Numbered from the stretch's first letter, positions 25,344-39,275 are shown. The stretch is 64,000 nt of DNA from Tetrahymena elliotti 4EA (GCA_000231825.2 JH720298.1:1603690-1667689), one strand, 5' to 3'. Translations and numbers: made by a program. Notes: a model not told the origin generated them from the sequence alone.

Positions 25344-25925
25344 TTCTAATTAACTTTTAAGATAAACTATTTTGTTTATTTTAATTTTTAATTTTAAAGA
25401 GTGAATAATTTCTACTTAGTAACTCTATATTGAAAAAATTAATCTATTGAATTATTTAATATTGGATAAAATTATCTGTTTATCATTCTAGATAGATATC
25501 TTGCTGCTCCTATTCAATATAGCAACAAAAAAATTAATTAATAAATTAATAAAAATACATTCTCGTGTGGAAATACATAAATAAAATACAGTGCTATTTT
25601 AAAGATAAATATTCAATTAAACCAAATACAATTAATTCATTTATATTCGTTATACCTATCTATCCAATAAAAAAACAAGCTAAAAAATAAATAAATATCT
25701 TATTAATTCACATTAGAATATGAAAATAGAATTATTTTAAAATTAAAAAATCATTTTAATTTGGTTGGTTAAGTGTTTATTGAAATTATTTTAATTAAAT
25801 TTAAAGAAATAATTGATGATTTAATCTTTAATGAAGATTGTTTGTCAAATTATTTATTTACTTCTACTGATAAATAAATAGATTTCATATTTACAATTGA
25901 TAATAGCTAGTTTTATTTCAGATAA
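25344..25925. other. Intergenic
   Basis: A/T-rich spacer between the small membrane protein gene and the WDR89-like gene, both on the minus strand. Presumably it carries the promoter of the latter. No gene seen. Confidence 0.6.
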
Positions 25926-26447
25926 TCATTTTTAAACTTCGACTTAATTTTTATTTTAAATATTATTGTAAAGAGAGGAAACACAGTACCCAACTCCTAA
26001 TGTTATAGGAAAGATAAGAATAGATTTAAACCAAAACATACTTCCTAAGCCAATAGGAATTGCAAAAGGAAGTGATTATTTTAAGTTATCTTAAAATCTA
26101 TAATTTATGTGTGAAAGTGTTTTAGATTTCTCTAATTCATAAAATTTTTTTTGTTCATTGACTTTTAACTAAGTTTCGTTTTCTTCTTCCAATTTCTTCC
26201 TAAAAGCTATTAACTTTAATTCTAAAAATATATCCTCCTAAGATTGCTTTTGCTTCTAGCTCATCAAAAAATCAATATAAATCTGATTACTTTTCTTGTT
26301 TAAATTACTGATTTTAAATTTCTTTATTACTTTTCTAAATCTTTCCTAAGGAATATATTTATTTACTTTTTATTCACTAATCAATATCTGACACAAAAAA
26401 TCAAAGCCATACAAATAATCATAATATTTTTTAAATAACTAAGTCAT
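25926..26447 (-). CDS. Small protein with C-terminal membrane hairpin, unrecognised
   Basis: Single exon, 173 residues, ATG at 26447 and TGA at 25926-25928. The first 110 residues are charged and helical (FRKVIKKFKISNLNKKSNQ; LELKLIAFRKKLEEENE). The last 50 contain two adjacent hydrophobic segments, SLPFAIPIGLGSMFWFKSIL and IFPITLGVGYCVSSL, separated by a very short turn, which suggests a membrane hairpin or two short helices, followed by a short polar tail. I do not recognise a family. The continuous frame, sensible composition and clear membrane segments argue that it is a real gene. Confidence 0.72.
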
Positions 26448-27795
26448 ATTATTAAATATTTTTAAAATGATTTTTCTCAAAAATATAAAATGGAAATAAT
26501 TACTAAAATAAGACATTATTTTAATAAAAAATTGAGAATTCTTTTTTAAATTAATTATTGCTAATTTTTAGTTTTAGTCAAAGAAATTAGATGTGCATTA
26601 AAATGCTGTGCTTTCTATTGAAAAACTACCTAAAAAAATTAATTTATTACTCAAAATTTTTGTTTAAAATTCTAAAAAATAGAATTAATCATTATTTTTT
26701 AATGAGTTAGATTTTTAAAAAGTGAAAAACTAATTTAGAAATCATTTAATTTACTCAAATTAATGTATTTGTTTGTATCCTATTCGAGAAAGGTATTGAA
26801 CAGTAATACTTCTATTTTTAGAACTCAAAAACAAGTCTAAAATATTCAAAATTTTTTCTTTTTGATTGCTTTTCTAAAACCAAATTTATTTTGAATAAAT
26901 TAAATATCTGTATGTAAATTATATAAATAAATACTTATTTATTTTTGTTTAAATTTTTCATTGAAAGTTTTAATCAAACTTTTTATTTTAAAAATGACAT
27001 TACCTTCTAAACAATAAATGAAATTAAATTGTATTGTATTGTATTCTTTGTTTGTTTGAGCATCAAATATGCTTAATAGGTAAGTTAACAAGAATTAAGA
27101 ATAAATATTTTATCTTTTGAATAATATTTTATTAAAATTAAGATTTAAGAAAATTGTAACTTAGAAATTCGATGATGAGAAATAAAAATATTATTCTTCC
27201 ATTTATCATTAATAATATTATTTATTGGTTATTTTGATTAGATGATAATAAATAATAATAATTTTTTTTATTTCTGAAAAATTAGGTTGAAATAAAATAT
27301 ATAACATCATTAGATTAATAATTAATTGTCTGTTTAATTTAGCAAATGTTTTTTTAAAATCAAATTTTTCAAATTAAGAGAGGTATCTAATTGCTTTATT
27401 TTTGCTAAACTAGTAGCAAGCAAATTGTGTGTTATGTTGTGTTTTGTTTTGTTTTAAATAGAATGAAAGAAGGAAATACAAATAAATGTATTAGCGGTAT
27501 TTATTTCTAAGATTTACTTCTATTTTTCTGATCGCCTACTTAGTTAATTTAATTTAAACCTTTTGTTTTTTGTTTTACAAAATTTAAATTAATTCTAATC
27601 AAAAAAAACCTTGAGTTTCTTTGTAATAATTTTCAATGTAAAGAATTGATAATATTTAATAAAAATCAATATTTTGATTTGTATAACAAATTAATAGAAG
27701 AAAATTTACTCTTATTATCATTGTAAAAACAAATAAAGTTAGAGATATTGAATACAAATAACTCTTATCTTGTTCCATCAAGGAAACCATAAAGA
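26448..27795. other. Intergenic between divergently read genes
   Basis: A/T-rich DNA with tract-like repeats (ttgtattgtattgtattc near 27031 and a tgttttgttttgtttt run near 27438). It probably holds the promoters of the minus-strand membrane protein and the plus-strand TOG protein. I found no gene. Confidence 0.6.
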
Positions 27796-30700
27796 ATGAG
27801 GTAAGAAGAAGAAAATTAAAAGGGAAACCAATTACCTTTGCCAAACTCTCAGCAGCATCTAAAATGTCAACAAGAATTATTAAAGAAAAAGGATTTTAAA
27901 TGGCAAGAAATAATTGCTGAGCAAGAGAGTATATCAGATTTCATTCTCTAAAATATTGTTAATTGGGACGCATTCCCTCTGAGTTTGAAAATACAAATAT
28001 TAGAATAATTCCACATAATGATAGAGTCTACTAATTTCGAAGAGGAGGAAGATATAGTCTTAAAGTCTAATTGCAATTTCATAGACATGCTCAAACATAA
28101 TAATCCTAAAATAGTCTAAATTACCCTAAAAATTCTTATTCAGTACACACAAAAAGCATAATCAATCAGTAAAATATTCTTTAAAAACATTATAATTATA
28201 CTTAAAAATGTTATCAATTTAACTTAAAAACTGCAAATTAATTTGAATGATCTTGGATTTTAGCTAAAATTGTTTATTAAAAATAATTTTTCAAGAAAAT
28301 TTCATTCAAAAACTTAAACAATGTCTTCTTATGATGAAATTAGCTTCATTTTTTTACTAGAAACATGATTTTTAGTTAAAAGAACCTCAGCTAATCATAT
28401 GATAAAATAAAGTTTAAGTAAATTAACTTCATTTTTACTAGAACAAACTGAATACTTAGTTAAAAATTTAACATCATTTAAATTTTGAATTGTTTGACTG
28501 ATAAATTAAGCATAAAATCAATCTTTTAAAACATTATTTTTTCATAAAAAGTAATACCAATCAATGCTAAATATCCACAATAATTCTTTAAAAACGAAAA
28601 ATTTGATAGAAAGAAAAAATATTAATGATAATTAACCCATTATTTCTAAATTAACTTCATTATTGCAAGAATATTATCAATCATTAGCTAAAAAATACAA
28701 TTTTTTTAAATGTAATTTGTGATAAGCAAGACATAAACTATTCAATTAGGCATGTAAAAATATTACTTCAGTATAAAATTTAACAAAATATTCATATAGA
28801 TTCTCAAAAATACTTATCATTTCTAAAGCAAACACTGATATTTAACACTAAAAAACACACTCTTAAATAAATTAAGCCTAATTTAAAATAAATCTACTTA
28901 ATCTATCATCAAATAAATTCAATATTTTGCATGAGCATTTCAAAATTTCAATTTTAAATGCTAATAATAAATCCATACAAATTAATGTTAAAAAGATAGC
29001 TGAACATATCTTTAAAACTTGATTTTAAGATTTAATTGTTAACATTTTATTGAAATTAAATTAATAATTTTAAAAATTAAAATGAAATTTAGATTATAAC
29101 GTGCCTCATTTAGTAAGCCAGTTAATTTCAAAAGTGATGATTAGAAAGGAGTTCAGGGAAGCAACTATAAAATTGTTTATGCTAATATTTAATAAATGTA
29201 GAGATGGACTAAATTTTGGAATTTAGGAATTGTTTACCTCTACTGCTCCTAAACCTATCTGTGAGACTCTTAACTTATTTGAATTAATACTCCTGAAGAA
29301 AGAAGTAGGGATGAAAGAATTTCTTAAATAATATCTTCCATAAGTATTTGAATACACTTCAAATCAGTATTAAGAAGTAAGGTCATAAGCACTTAAACTT
29401 TTTGTGTCTTTAATAAAAGAATATGGTGAATCATTTATTGCACCATATAAATAGAAATTAAAGAGTAATTAAATAGATTTTGTGAATAAATAAATATAAA
29501 AAGATTAAAATGTTAATTCATCGAAGCCAGCAAATAATAAATTATTACAAAAAAATGCTTCAAAAAAATAGCTTTCAAATTAAAGTTCTCATTCAAACTT
29601 ATCAAGACCGTCTCATTCTAGCTAAGCTGCTAATGAAAAACCAATAAATTCTATTTCAAAAAAACTTCCAATAAATTATATTTATAATAATGAAAAAAAC
29701 AATCATGAAGATTAAGTTAGCAATCATGCTAATTAAAAAGTAAACAGTGAGGATTCTGGATTTAATATTTTGTCTAAAAAAGAAATATTGCATATAGAAA
29801 AGAATATTTTTAAGAGGAAGAAAGATTCATCAAGTAAAAGTTTAAAGGATGAACAAGCATTCAGTTTGAATGATTTATCTAAATCTAGATCGAGCTTAAA
29901 TTCTAAGTAATAGAAAAAGAAAAATTCAGACACATTTAGTTAAGCTGATTATGAGGATAGTTCATATGAGAAGAATTCTGAATTTAGTATGAGAATGAGC
30001 AAAGAAAATAGTATGATTGTTAATCCATAATTGGTTTAACTTAAAAAAGTTGCAAATATTTATGAAAAGGCTATTGTGAAATCAGAATTAGCTGAAATTG
30101 TTGAAGCTGGATGTGGAGATAATAAAAAGAAATATTAACCTAAAATTGAAATTAAAAATAGAGAGAAAAAGGCTTCTTCTGTTTATAAGAAAGAAAAACC
30201 CGTTTAAATTTCTTCTAAAAAGGGAGAACTTGGGGTTATATCTTAAAAGCCCCCCATTTCAAAATCATCTTCTCAATCATCTCTTATACATGCTTCTAAG
30301 AAATTTAAATCTGAATAAGAATTAGTATTTAAAAAACCAAAAGGAAAATTAGAAGCAAATGAGAAGAGAGCAGATAATTAAACTAGATAATCAATTACAC
30401 CTAATGGAGTTGATGAAGACTCCTATTATGCAAGTCCTGTTCCAAATAAATTTGACAGCACTAAAAATTCTCCAAATAAGAATCCAAGTGAATTAAATTT
30501 AATCATGGAAACAAATGACAATCAGTACAGCTTTTGTAAAGACTTGAGTGCTGTTTAATAAAATGACAATAATGAGTCTTTTAAATTTTTATAGGATTTG
30601 TTGCATTTTTAAAATAAAATTAAATTAGAAAATAGCAAATGCTTTGAAGATAAATTTGTTTCAAATGATTCTTCAATTTAAATTTAAGAAGAAGAAACAC

Positions 30701-33700
30701 CTTTTGGAGTTGATCATGATGATTTTTATGCTGCTCCTAATCTTGATTACAATTCCGATTAAGAATAAAAAGATTAAAATGAACAAATTAATCAATCTCT
30801 TTCAAAATTAAAGAAAGAAACTCCTCATGGAGTTGATGATGAATCTTGCTATGCCGAACCTAATCTGGAATAAGATTTCAATGAAAGCCAAGAAGAAGGT
30901 GAAAATAATAACGATGTATAATAAAACGAAGAAACACAGCAAGGAGATGCTATGCTTTAGAAATTATAATCAAAAGATGATGAAAATAATTAAATTAAAG
31001 AAAAAAAAGATTACGCCAAAAAGAAAAATGATGATTAAAAATAAAAGAGCAGAAATTCAATCAACTCTTAAAAGTCAACTCCTAATGAAGACATTCAAAG
31101 ACAAAAAGAATAAAATGAAAAAAATTAACAAGCTCAATAAAATGAAGAAAACTAAATGGTTGAAAGCATTGTTTTAGAAAGAAAGAATATTCATAATGAG
31201 TTACCTCACAACTAGCTTTAAGTTGTTGAAGAGGAATCTCATAAATAGAGTTATTTTTCTGCTGCTAAATAATTATCAGATATTTCTCTTTAGATGAGTT
31301 TTTTTAAGCAGCAAGCAGATAGCAATGATTAATTTAATTATATTGCAGAATCTAATTATTTAGGTTATGATATTCTAAAGTTTAGTAACAAAAAGGATTA
31401 AAGCGTCCCTCATTTCCACTAGGAAGGAGGAGCAGGCGAAGAAGAAAAATAAAATAATATAAGCAATTTTTATCACTTTGAAGATGAATTATATTAGTCA
31501 TAGTAATCAAAAAGAAATTAAAATCATGAAATCAGAGGGTACTTTTTTAATTAAGATTTAAAAGATATTCTTTCAGTTGTAGAAAGTGCTGAGTAAAAGA
31601 ATTATTTCTTCAATTCAAATAAAAATCAATAAGAAAATAAATTATCTCCAAATACTTAACAAAGAAACTAATCACAAAAACCTAAAGAAATTATTCAATA
31701 AGAAGTTAAAAATAAGAAGAAAAGTTCAGTTCATTCACATCGCTCAAGATAACCCTCTTAATCTCCTCATAAACAACCATTATATAACTACAAGGAGAAA
31801 ATCCTTAGAGACGAAGAGAGAGAAAACGCAATGCAAATAATCAACAAATCCCAATAAATGAATGATGCTGTGGTCAATTCTTACATTTTATTGTTCAATG
31901 ATAAACTAGTCAATAAACTTTTCCAGTAATAAAAAGATAAAATCATTTATATTGTTAACAAAGAAAATGTCAATCAATGGTTTAACTCAAGAGAATATGA
32001 TAGTGTCAGCATTATTTCTTTTTTAATTCATTATATTGGTGATTAATTCTAGCGTGAAGACATCTCCTATCTCTCCAAATTTTGGAATTTCTAAAAATTC
32101 TTGTCTTTCAATAACGCATTGATTTAAAGTCAGACTATTCATGTTATGCACTTGTATTTCAAAACAATCTAAAAATACCCCTCTATTAAAGCATGCATCA
32201 AACCCAAATGTTTAAGAGACACAATTAATAAGCTAATTAAAATCATCCCTGTCTCCAGAGATAAATTGTTTGATGAATCATTTGCCTTCTTAGACTTCCT
32301 TTTTGAGTTAGATAACTACAACGACTATATTTTTGATGCTATATCTGAAGTCCTACAGTCAAATGTTCCAAAATAAATTGTTTCCTCTCTCAGAATCCTA
32401 TCAAATTTCCTGCGTCTATATGGTGAAAAGCGTCTTAATTCTCTAAAACCATTTATGCATATCATCAAGAGCATATCCTTCTCAGCCAACCTTCAAGTCA
32501 GAAATGCAGCCATCGAATTCTACCAAGAAGCTTACTCAGTAAATAAATCCTTATTTTTCTATTTTATTCAATCTGAAAACTAAAATCAAAGCTAGTTTAT
32601 TTTAGCTGATAAATTTAATTAAAAAATGTTTGTTTTTATTAGATGAAATAACACTCAACAATTAATTTTCATCAGTATTAATGAGAAATTGATAATTTAA
32701 TTATATTTTTTATTAAGCTTTATTGTTTAAGAAAAAGATAATTAATACAATATTCATATTGAATCTCCATTTTGAATCGAAATGTTAAGATGAAATTTGA
32801 AACGATTTTAAAAATTTTTGATTGAATTAATGAAAATCATTTAAAAAAATAAAATTTAGAATTAATTTGATAAATATTTTTATGAAAATTCTTCAAAAAT
32901 GAAAAAACTTAAATATTATTTTTATAATTTAATAGTGGATGGGCGACTCTATTTTCGAATACACAAAATCTCTCAAGAGAACTTAACTTTTGTAGCTTGA
33001 AAAAGCGTTTTCACAAGTAAATTTAAAAGAAAAAAGACCTTTGAAATGTCCTATTGAGGTCTTTTAGACTATTATGAATGATTCACTTTATGAGAAAGAA
33101 CAAAACATTTTTACTAGTGATGTTGATGAAGAAATTTAAAAACAGGTATTTAATTTTTCATTTTATTTGATTAATAATTTTTTTTGCATTATTTAAAATT
33201 AGGAATCATACATTAGAAAGGCTTTGGCAGTGCAGGAATGGGTCAATAAAGATGATTTAATACAAAAGATTGTCGATGATGCTTCTAATTAATCAAAATT
33301 AAAAGAGCAAAACTATTCAAATATAATTAAAATCATTTTGGAATTACTTGGTGATTGGAACAAATATTTGATTGAAAATACTCTCACCCTTATTAGAAAT
33401 TTGGCTTAAAAGCTCAAGAAGGATTTCTGTCAAGGTGGCATCGAACTTTTTGAAGCTGTTTTTGAATTGTATTCCGTGGACAAAAGTATCAACAGAGATA
33501 AAATTAGCAAAGCTTTAGTCAGCTTGTTTGTTGTCACAGGTCTCAAGTAATTGCTTAAAATTATTCAGAAACTACTTGCAAAAAAGAGAAACATTAAAGA
33601 AATTCTTAATATTCTAAATTTCGGTTTAAGAAAAAGTGATGTTGGAAGTGTGCTTACAATAATACAAGAAGTCTAAATCTATTTAAGTGATAAGGATAGC

Positions 33701-34165
33701 AATACTAAAATAGCTGCATTTGATTTGTTTGGAGTTATAAGATATATTTTTGGTAATCCTATCATTGAGCAAAATTTGAATTAAGAATACAAGAACAATA
33801 GGTTTATTCTCTAAAAAATTCAAGAAAGTCATGTTAAATGTGCTAAGATGAAGAGTTTAAGCATACAAAAGAAAAAATTAGAAGAGCTTAAAAACTCCAT
33901 TAGCAACAGCTACTCCAACTCTGAAATGAGCACAGCTTCTTATGATAAATAATATTTCTATGTTTAAATATAAAATTGCTCCTTTTCTTCTAAAAAATAA
34001 TAAGTACCTATATAACAATTTAAAATCCAGAAAAAGCAGGAACTCTTATAAAGATAAATGTCTGGAGAACCTATTACAGAGGTGTATTAAGGATCCTTTG
34101 TACATGAATTCTTGTAGGAATAACACAACTAACCTCCTCAATAAGATGATGTAGATGAAATTTGA
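27796..34165 (+). CDS. TOG/HEAT-array protein (XMAP215/CLASP-like), probable microtubule regulator
   Basis: Exons are 27796-about 28208, 29093-32538, 32936-33145 and 33203-34165, giving roughly 1,680 residues. The N-terminal 290 residues form a TOG-like HEAT array starting with FKWQEIIAEQE and ending VRSQALKLFVSLIKEYGESF. A 750-residue low-complexity linker, rich in Ser, Lys, Glu, Asn and Gln, follows. It holds three copies of TPxGVDxDxxYAxP (about residues 573, 673 and 714). A second TOG begins near residue 1042 (AVVNSYILLFNDKLVNKLF; VRNAAIEFYQEAYS|WMGDSI) and a third helical block follows to about residue 1600. TOG domains bind tubulin, so a role at microtubule plus ends or cilia is inferred. 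Exons 2-4 join in phase. The first intron's donor does not fit the phase of exon 2 with any GT I can see, so the exon 1 end is provisional. Confidence 0.85.
28340..28700. repeat. Degenerate repeats in the first intron of the TOG gene
   Basis: The roughly 0.9-kb first intron contains at least three copies of a motif built on ttaacttcatttttactaga, followed by agttaaaa about 20-25 nt later. They lie near 28345, 28423 and 28650. The intervening sequence is unrelated. Confidence 0.55.
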
Positions 34166-35950
34166 TCATAATAAAAACTTACTTCTTAATTACTAATTAA
34201 CTAAAAAATGCAAAATTATCAAATAAATAAATATATAAATGACAAATCATTAAACTTAATTTAATTCAAAATGTATAAAAATTATTAAATAAATAAATAA
34301 AACAATTAACTTATTTCAATTTTGTTTGAAATTTATATTTATAAAAAAATCTTCTCTGTATTTCTAATTTAATTGTTCTAAAATCACAACTCAAATTATT
34401 CATTTACATACCTAAACCCTTACTTAATAATTCACAAATTAAATAGTTATTTTTAATTCAAATTTATTTAATATATGTTTGGTTATTTTTTTAATTTTAA
34501 TATTTTTAGAGTTTATTCAAATTTATAATTTTAAGAAAATTAACATTATTTTGATATTTTATTTGTAAAGTAAGTGATTTTATCAGGGTTTCTGGGTGAT
34601 AATAAAAAGTCAAACTATAAATAGATTTGAGATAAAATAAGAAAATAATATTGCTTAAATGAATTAGATGATTTTGGTAAACAGGAATTAAGAAATATTT
34701 CAAAACAGTAAATAAGAATGATAAAATATTTAAAATGAATATTAAAGATAAATTTATTTTATAAATTTGATGTAATTTATTGAAAATGTATTGATGGAAA
34801 GATGGATGGATGGAAGGACAGTTTATTTACTTATTTATTTTGTAAGTCTTATTTATTTTTACATTGGACAATGAAGATAATTTACACAAAATTGCTTTGA
34901 TTAATTAATAATTTTTTAGTCATAAATCCTGAATGAAATAGTTTTTTGTTTATGTGAATATGTATTTTTATGTGTATGTATGTGTGTGTGTATTTAAGTA
35001 CATTTTAGAGCAGATTTACGAGATTGGTTGATTGATTTTTAAAAGAATTAAATTATTTTTTTATTTATTTGATAAGATAGTTATTAGTTATTATTTGCCT
35101 TTTGGTCAAATAAGTGTTTATTTTTCGTAATTATTGGTAGTAGCTAGGAGGTAACCTGAATATACAAACCTTTTAGGCAGTTTGATAGTTATGTATATAA
35201 TTGGTATGTATTAGATATTCATTATATCTATGTATGTATATATAAATTTAAAGGATTTTCTTAAGGAAAAGGTTTCCATAAAACTATTTGATTTATTTTA
35301 CTATTCTATAGAAGAGAGAATAAATTAATGAGATAATTTAGATTTATTTTTGTTTGTTTATTTGGTTGTTTCTTTTGTTTTCTTTTCTTTTTTGCTGAGA
35401 ATAATTTTAATTTTATCAAAAAAAGTGTAGTTAAACTTTTAAAATCTGAGTTAATAGGAAATAATTATTGCTATCATTGATAGCAAACAGCTAGCTATTT
35501 ATTTAACTTATCACTATTATTATGAGTTTATTTGGTTGATTATTGTATATTAATATGTCTCTATTTAAAGTATTAGTTTGTGTTTTTGTTATAAAATTTA
35601 TAGGGCGATATAATCAATAGAGTGTTTAAAAAATAGGTAGGTAGAGTGAGCAGGCAGAAAGAGAGACAGACAGTAAAGAGCTCTTTTATAAATTGATTTG
35701 AAGTTATTTTAGCTTGTAAGCATCAAAGTATTTATTTATGCTCATTAATAATTTAATTCAGCTCATTATTCAAAGATGACTAAGAGTTATTTGTATCTTA
35801 AAATATATCTTCCAATCTTAATTTGTGTTAAATCTAAATAAGGCTTATGATTTATTTATTCATCATTCATTCAATAAATTGTTTATTATAAGAAGTTTTT
35901 TTATTTTAAATAACAATAATAATGATTAAATTTTTAAGCAATTCTTTATC
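34166..35950. other. Intergenic between convergent genes
   Basis: This is the shared 3' flank of the TOG gene (plus) and the DP gene (minus). It carries short-motif tracts, including a gatg/gatgga run near 34793 and a tatgtgtgtgtgtat run near 34975. No gene seen. Confidence 0.6.
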
Positions 35951-38900
35951 TCAGTCTAACTCAATTTCATTTTCGAAGTCATTGCTTTTATCTGCCTTTT
36001 TGCTGTTTTTAGCAGCTTTACTTTTAGGAGCTTAAGGTTTTTTGAATGCACTTGCTTTAGCCTTTTTAGTTTATTTGATTGAAGGATCATTTGTTTAATA
36101 GTTATCTTGAGGAATAAATTACTTAACATCCTCAACTTAAATATCATTTTCAAATTAATTATCTAGCTGTTCAACACTATTTTTTCTCTTAAAGTTGCTG
36201 TCTGAACTCTCATTAGATTAATCTGATTGTGGTTGAAAGAAAGTATTTCCAACTAAATATTTTGAGATAAACTCCTAATTGAGATATTTTGAAGCAAATT
36301 ATTAATCAACTTAATGCATTTTCATTTCTAAAAGAACATCTAAATCAGCATGAACAATCATTTTAGATTGACTGAAAAACTTACCATTCTTTTAATCTCT
36401 ACTCATCTTAACAATAACCTATTAAAATTAATTAAAAATACTTCTTAGCTTCTTAGTTATTTTTAATCAAATTACTTTGGAAGAATCATTTTCTGGAGTT
36501 GGAACTGAAATAAGAACAAGTGGAAACTTAAAAATGGGACCTTAACCATTTGATGGTTGAAGATCGGTGAGAATTTTATCTTTTAAACTTATTTAATCCT
36601 TGATTGTGTTCATTCTTTAACTTAAATCTTGGACTTGATCTTGATTGTTCAAGAAATCAACACTTTGTTGTGAACATTAAACATTAATTTTTTCTTGCTC
36701 TATTTTTTTGTTTCTTTCCATTAAACTCATAAGAGCTAAATATTTAGCAGCATATTCAGTTAATGTTTTTTGCTTTTAAAGTAAAGTCTCTCTAATTAAT
36801 ATTTTAATTTAATTTTATTAACTTTTGCTTTAAAATTTTTTAAATTTTTACTTTTTTTTATCTCTTTCGGACTCAACAAGTTTAACATTTTTCCAATTGT
36901 CAGCTTGCAAGCATCTGCCTATTAAAATAAATATATATTTAGATTTATGAAATTAAAATAACTAATAAAGATACCGTTTAAGTGTGATTTTTCACAAGAT
37001 TTGACAACTTTTCCAGATTTTTCAATAACTTTAGATGCAATTAACACATTCAAAGCATCATAAACTCTTCTTTTGATATTTTGTTCATCTTTTTACTATT
37101 TATTTAGATTAAAATTATTTAAAATGTTTTAGGATTTAAAAAGAAACTCCATACAATATCTTCAGGTTTCATTTATCCCATAGATTAACTTTTTAGTTCA
37201 TCAACAAGTTAGTCAGCAACTTCTTTGTAAGATGTTTATCCTTTTTAGACAACTATCTATTTAACCTTGAGAGATAAATTACGGAGACCTCTAGATGAAC
37301 GTTCACCTTTATCATCATCTATTATAAAATAATAAATTGTTATTAAGTTAAAAATAAAGTGATAAGGGTTAAAGGTTAATATTTATTAAAAGATATTTTG
37401 TATTTATTAAAGATATTTTAAGTATAGATAGATAGAAAAGGTTTGAAAGATATTTATTTATTTATTTATTTTGGTAAAAATAAAAAGATATCATCTATCT
37501 ATATTTTGAATAGACGAAATTTTTAAAAAAGATATTCGTTTTGAAGATTTGAGAAATTATTAAAAGTATAAGAATGTAAGTAGATATATGTGGATATAAA
37601 AATGAAGATGCTAAGCTTTTAATAATTGAATTTGGTGGGGAGTTTACATATGGAATGTGTGATGATCAACAAAATTAATAAAGATAAAATTAATCAATTA
37701 ATTAGCACTCTAAAAATCTTATTTAAGCAAATTAATCTATGTTGAAATAATTTAGATGAGTATTAATTATCCGCTTAATAAATTAATATTTTCATGCTCC
37801 CTCAATCAATTAATGAAAGATACAAAAAAAGATAATAGTATTTTATATAAATTAATTAATTTTACCAAAAAATAATAAATTATTAAAAGGATATAATTAA
37901 TTTTTTATTTGTTTTGTAATTATTTGTTTGTTTGATTGATTCATATCCGCCAAATTTAAATCGAAATGTTATCAAAAGAAAATAGATAGATTTTTCAGAC
38001 TTAAACAGAAAAAGATCGCGCCAGAGAGGCGCAAAATCAAAAGATTAGAAATAAATTAAAATTCTAAAATAAAATATAGTTGTTACCATCTAAGTAGTTA
38101 GTAGAATTATTTAAGTTAACGTTGCTGTTTAGATGACTCATAGTTGAAGGTGTGAAAGCTTGTTCGGTTGTAGTGTTGTTGCTACTTTTTTTGTGGAAGC
38201 TGCTTTCTCCAAGTAAATTTTTATTTAGTTGTTGCTTGAGACTTCCATTTATTAATAAGTTCTACTCACTTACTTGCAAATTTTTTTTAGTTAGAGCTTG
38301 GAGCACAGATGGTTTAGTCCATAATTGAGATAGGGATTCGTTATTGAAGACTTCACCTTCATCATCTTCCTAGTTGTTGATTGAGAGCAATTGTTATTGG
38401 TAGAGACTTGAATTTAAAATTAATTTAGAGGTACTTTAATCAACCCATTTTTGTGTATTATTTGAATTTCCAACTAAAATATTTGTATTACTTTTTACAC
38501 TCTTATTTTTCAAAGAATTAAATTAGTTAAAGGAATTTTGATTGTAAGTTGGAGATGAAAAATCAGCGTTAATTTAGATATTTTAAATCACTTTGTTTCC
38601 TTGATAGTTTTCATTTGTGTTGAAGTCGCATGTGTTATTGTTATTTTTGTTGTTGCTTGCATTGTTATTATTGTTGTTGTTCATATTGGAGTTGTCGAAA
38701 AACAATGATGATGAAAAATTATTGAGACTATTTTCACATGGAATATTATTTTTAGTGGTTTTCAGTGTGAAGTTTTGAATATCACTTCTTACGTTAGAGA
38801 AGTTATTTTAGAATCCGCTTATTCCTTTGCTTGTGGTTAAATTCAATGAGTAAGAAGTGGTGTCCTTCAATGAATCAAGCATGTGATCTTCGAAATTGCG

Positions 38901-39275
38901 TGATTGTGTTGCTGTAGTTTTTGAATTGTTTTTGTGATTTGAAGATTCAGGATCGTCGGGAGTTTCTAAAATAGCTTTTGCTGAAATAATTGCTTTGCTG
39001 CTGGAAAGGAAAAGCTTCTTATTTCCATTGATTTAAAATCCATTAGAATTGCTTGCACTGCTAATACCATTTGAATGAGCAGCCCCTATGTTGGAGCTGA
39101 AAAAATTCTAATTTTAATCTTAAGTATTTAATAATGTCGAATTGAATTATCTAGTGCTATTGCCAAACAATCTTGAATTAGCAAATGTGCTAATGTGGTT
39201 GTTGCTATTATTCTTCGGTGAAGGAGATTACTCGTCTCCGCTTTGCTAACCTTAAGGCATCTTGCATTCCAGCAT
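35951..39275 (-). CDS. DP-family transcription factor (E2F dimerisation partner)
   Basis: Six exons (39275-38087, 37318-37155, 37095-36975, 36918-36852, 36791-36476, 36418-35951) join in phase to 2,325 nt, or 774 residues. The first 395 residues are Ser/Asn/Gln-rich and disordered. The E2F/DP winged-helix domain spans about 400-490: SRGLRNLSLKVKQIVVQKGQ, TSYKEVADQLVDEL, EQNIKRRVYDALNVLIASKV. The NIKRRVYDALNVL block is the DNA-recognition signature shared with DP. It is followed by a dimerisation coiled coil (KQKTLTEYAAKYLALMSLME) and a DP marked-box-like region with FPLVLISVP. The C-terminal 50 residues are Lys/Ala-rich with an acidic end. The single winged-helix domain and these downstream features favour DP over E2F. 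The role is cell-cycle gene control as a heterodimer with an E2F. Intron 1 carries an E2F-like palindrome. The start at 39275 is the first in-frame ATG of the exon. Confidence 0.93.
38010..38038. promoter_or_regulatory. E2F-like palindromic site in intron 1 of the DP gene
   Basis: The core reads GCGCC-AGAGA-GGCGC, with A/T-rich flanks (agat on one side, AAAATC on the other). It gives two opposed half sites resembling TTTTGCGCC and GGCGCGATC. E2F/DP heterodimers elsewhere recognise TTTSGCGC-type elements. The surrounding intron is almost free of C/G, so a 17-nt window this rich in GC stands out. Function is inferred only. Confidence 0.45.

Noticed and set aside
28209..28366. Open frame continuing past the first TOG exon up to a TGA near 28366
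   Set aside because: Its end overlaps the intron repeat (actagaa...ttttagttaaa), so at least the distal part is intronic.
30827..31177. Lys/Met-rich plus-strand frame inside the TOG gene
   Set aside because: It is an off-frame shadow of the TOG protein linker, which is read with TAA/TAG as Gln.
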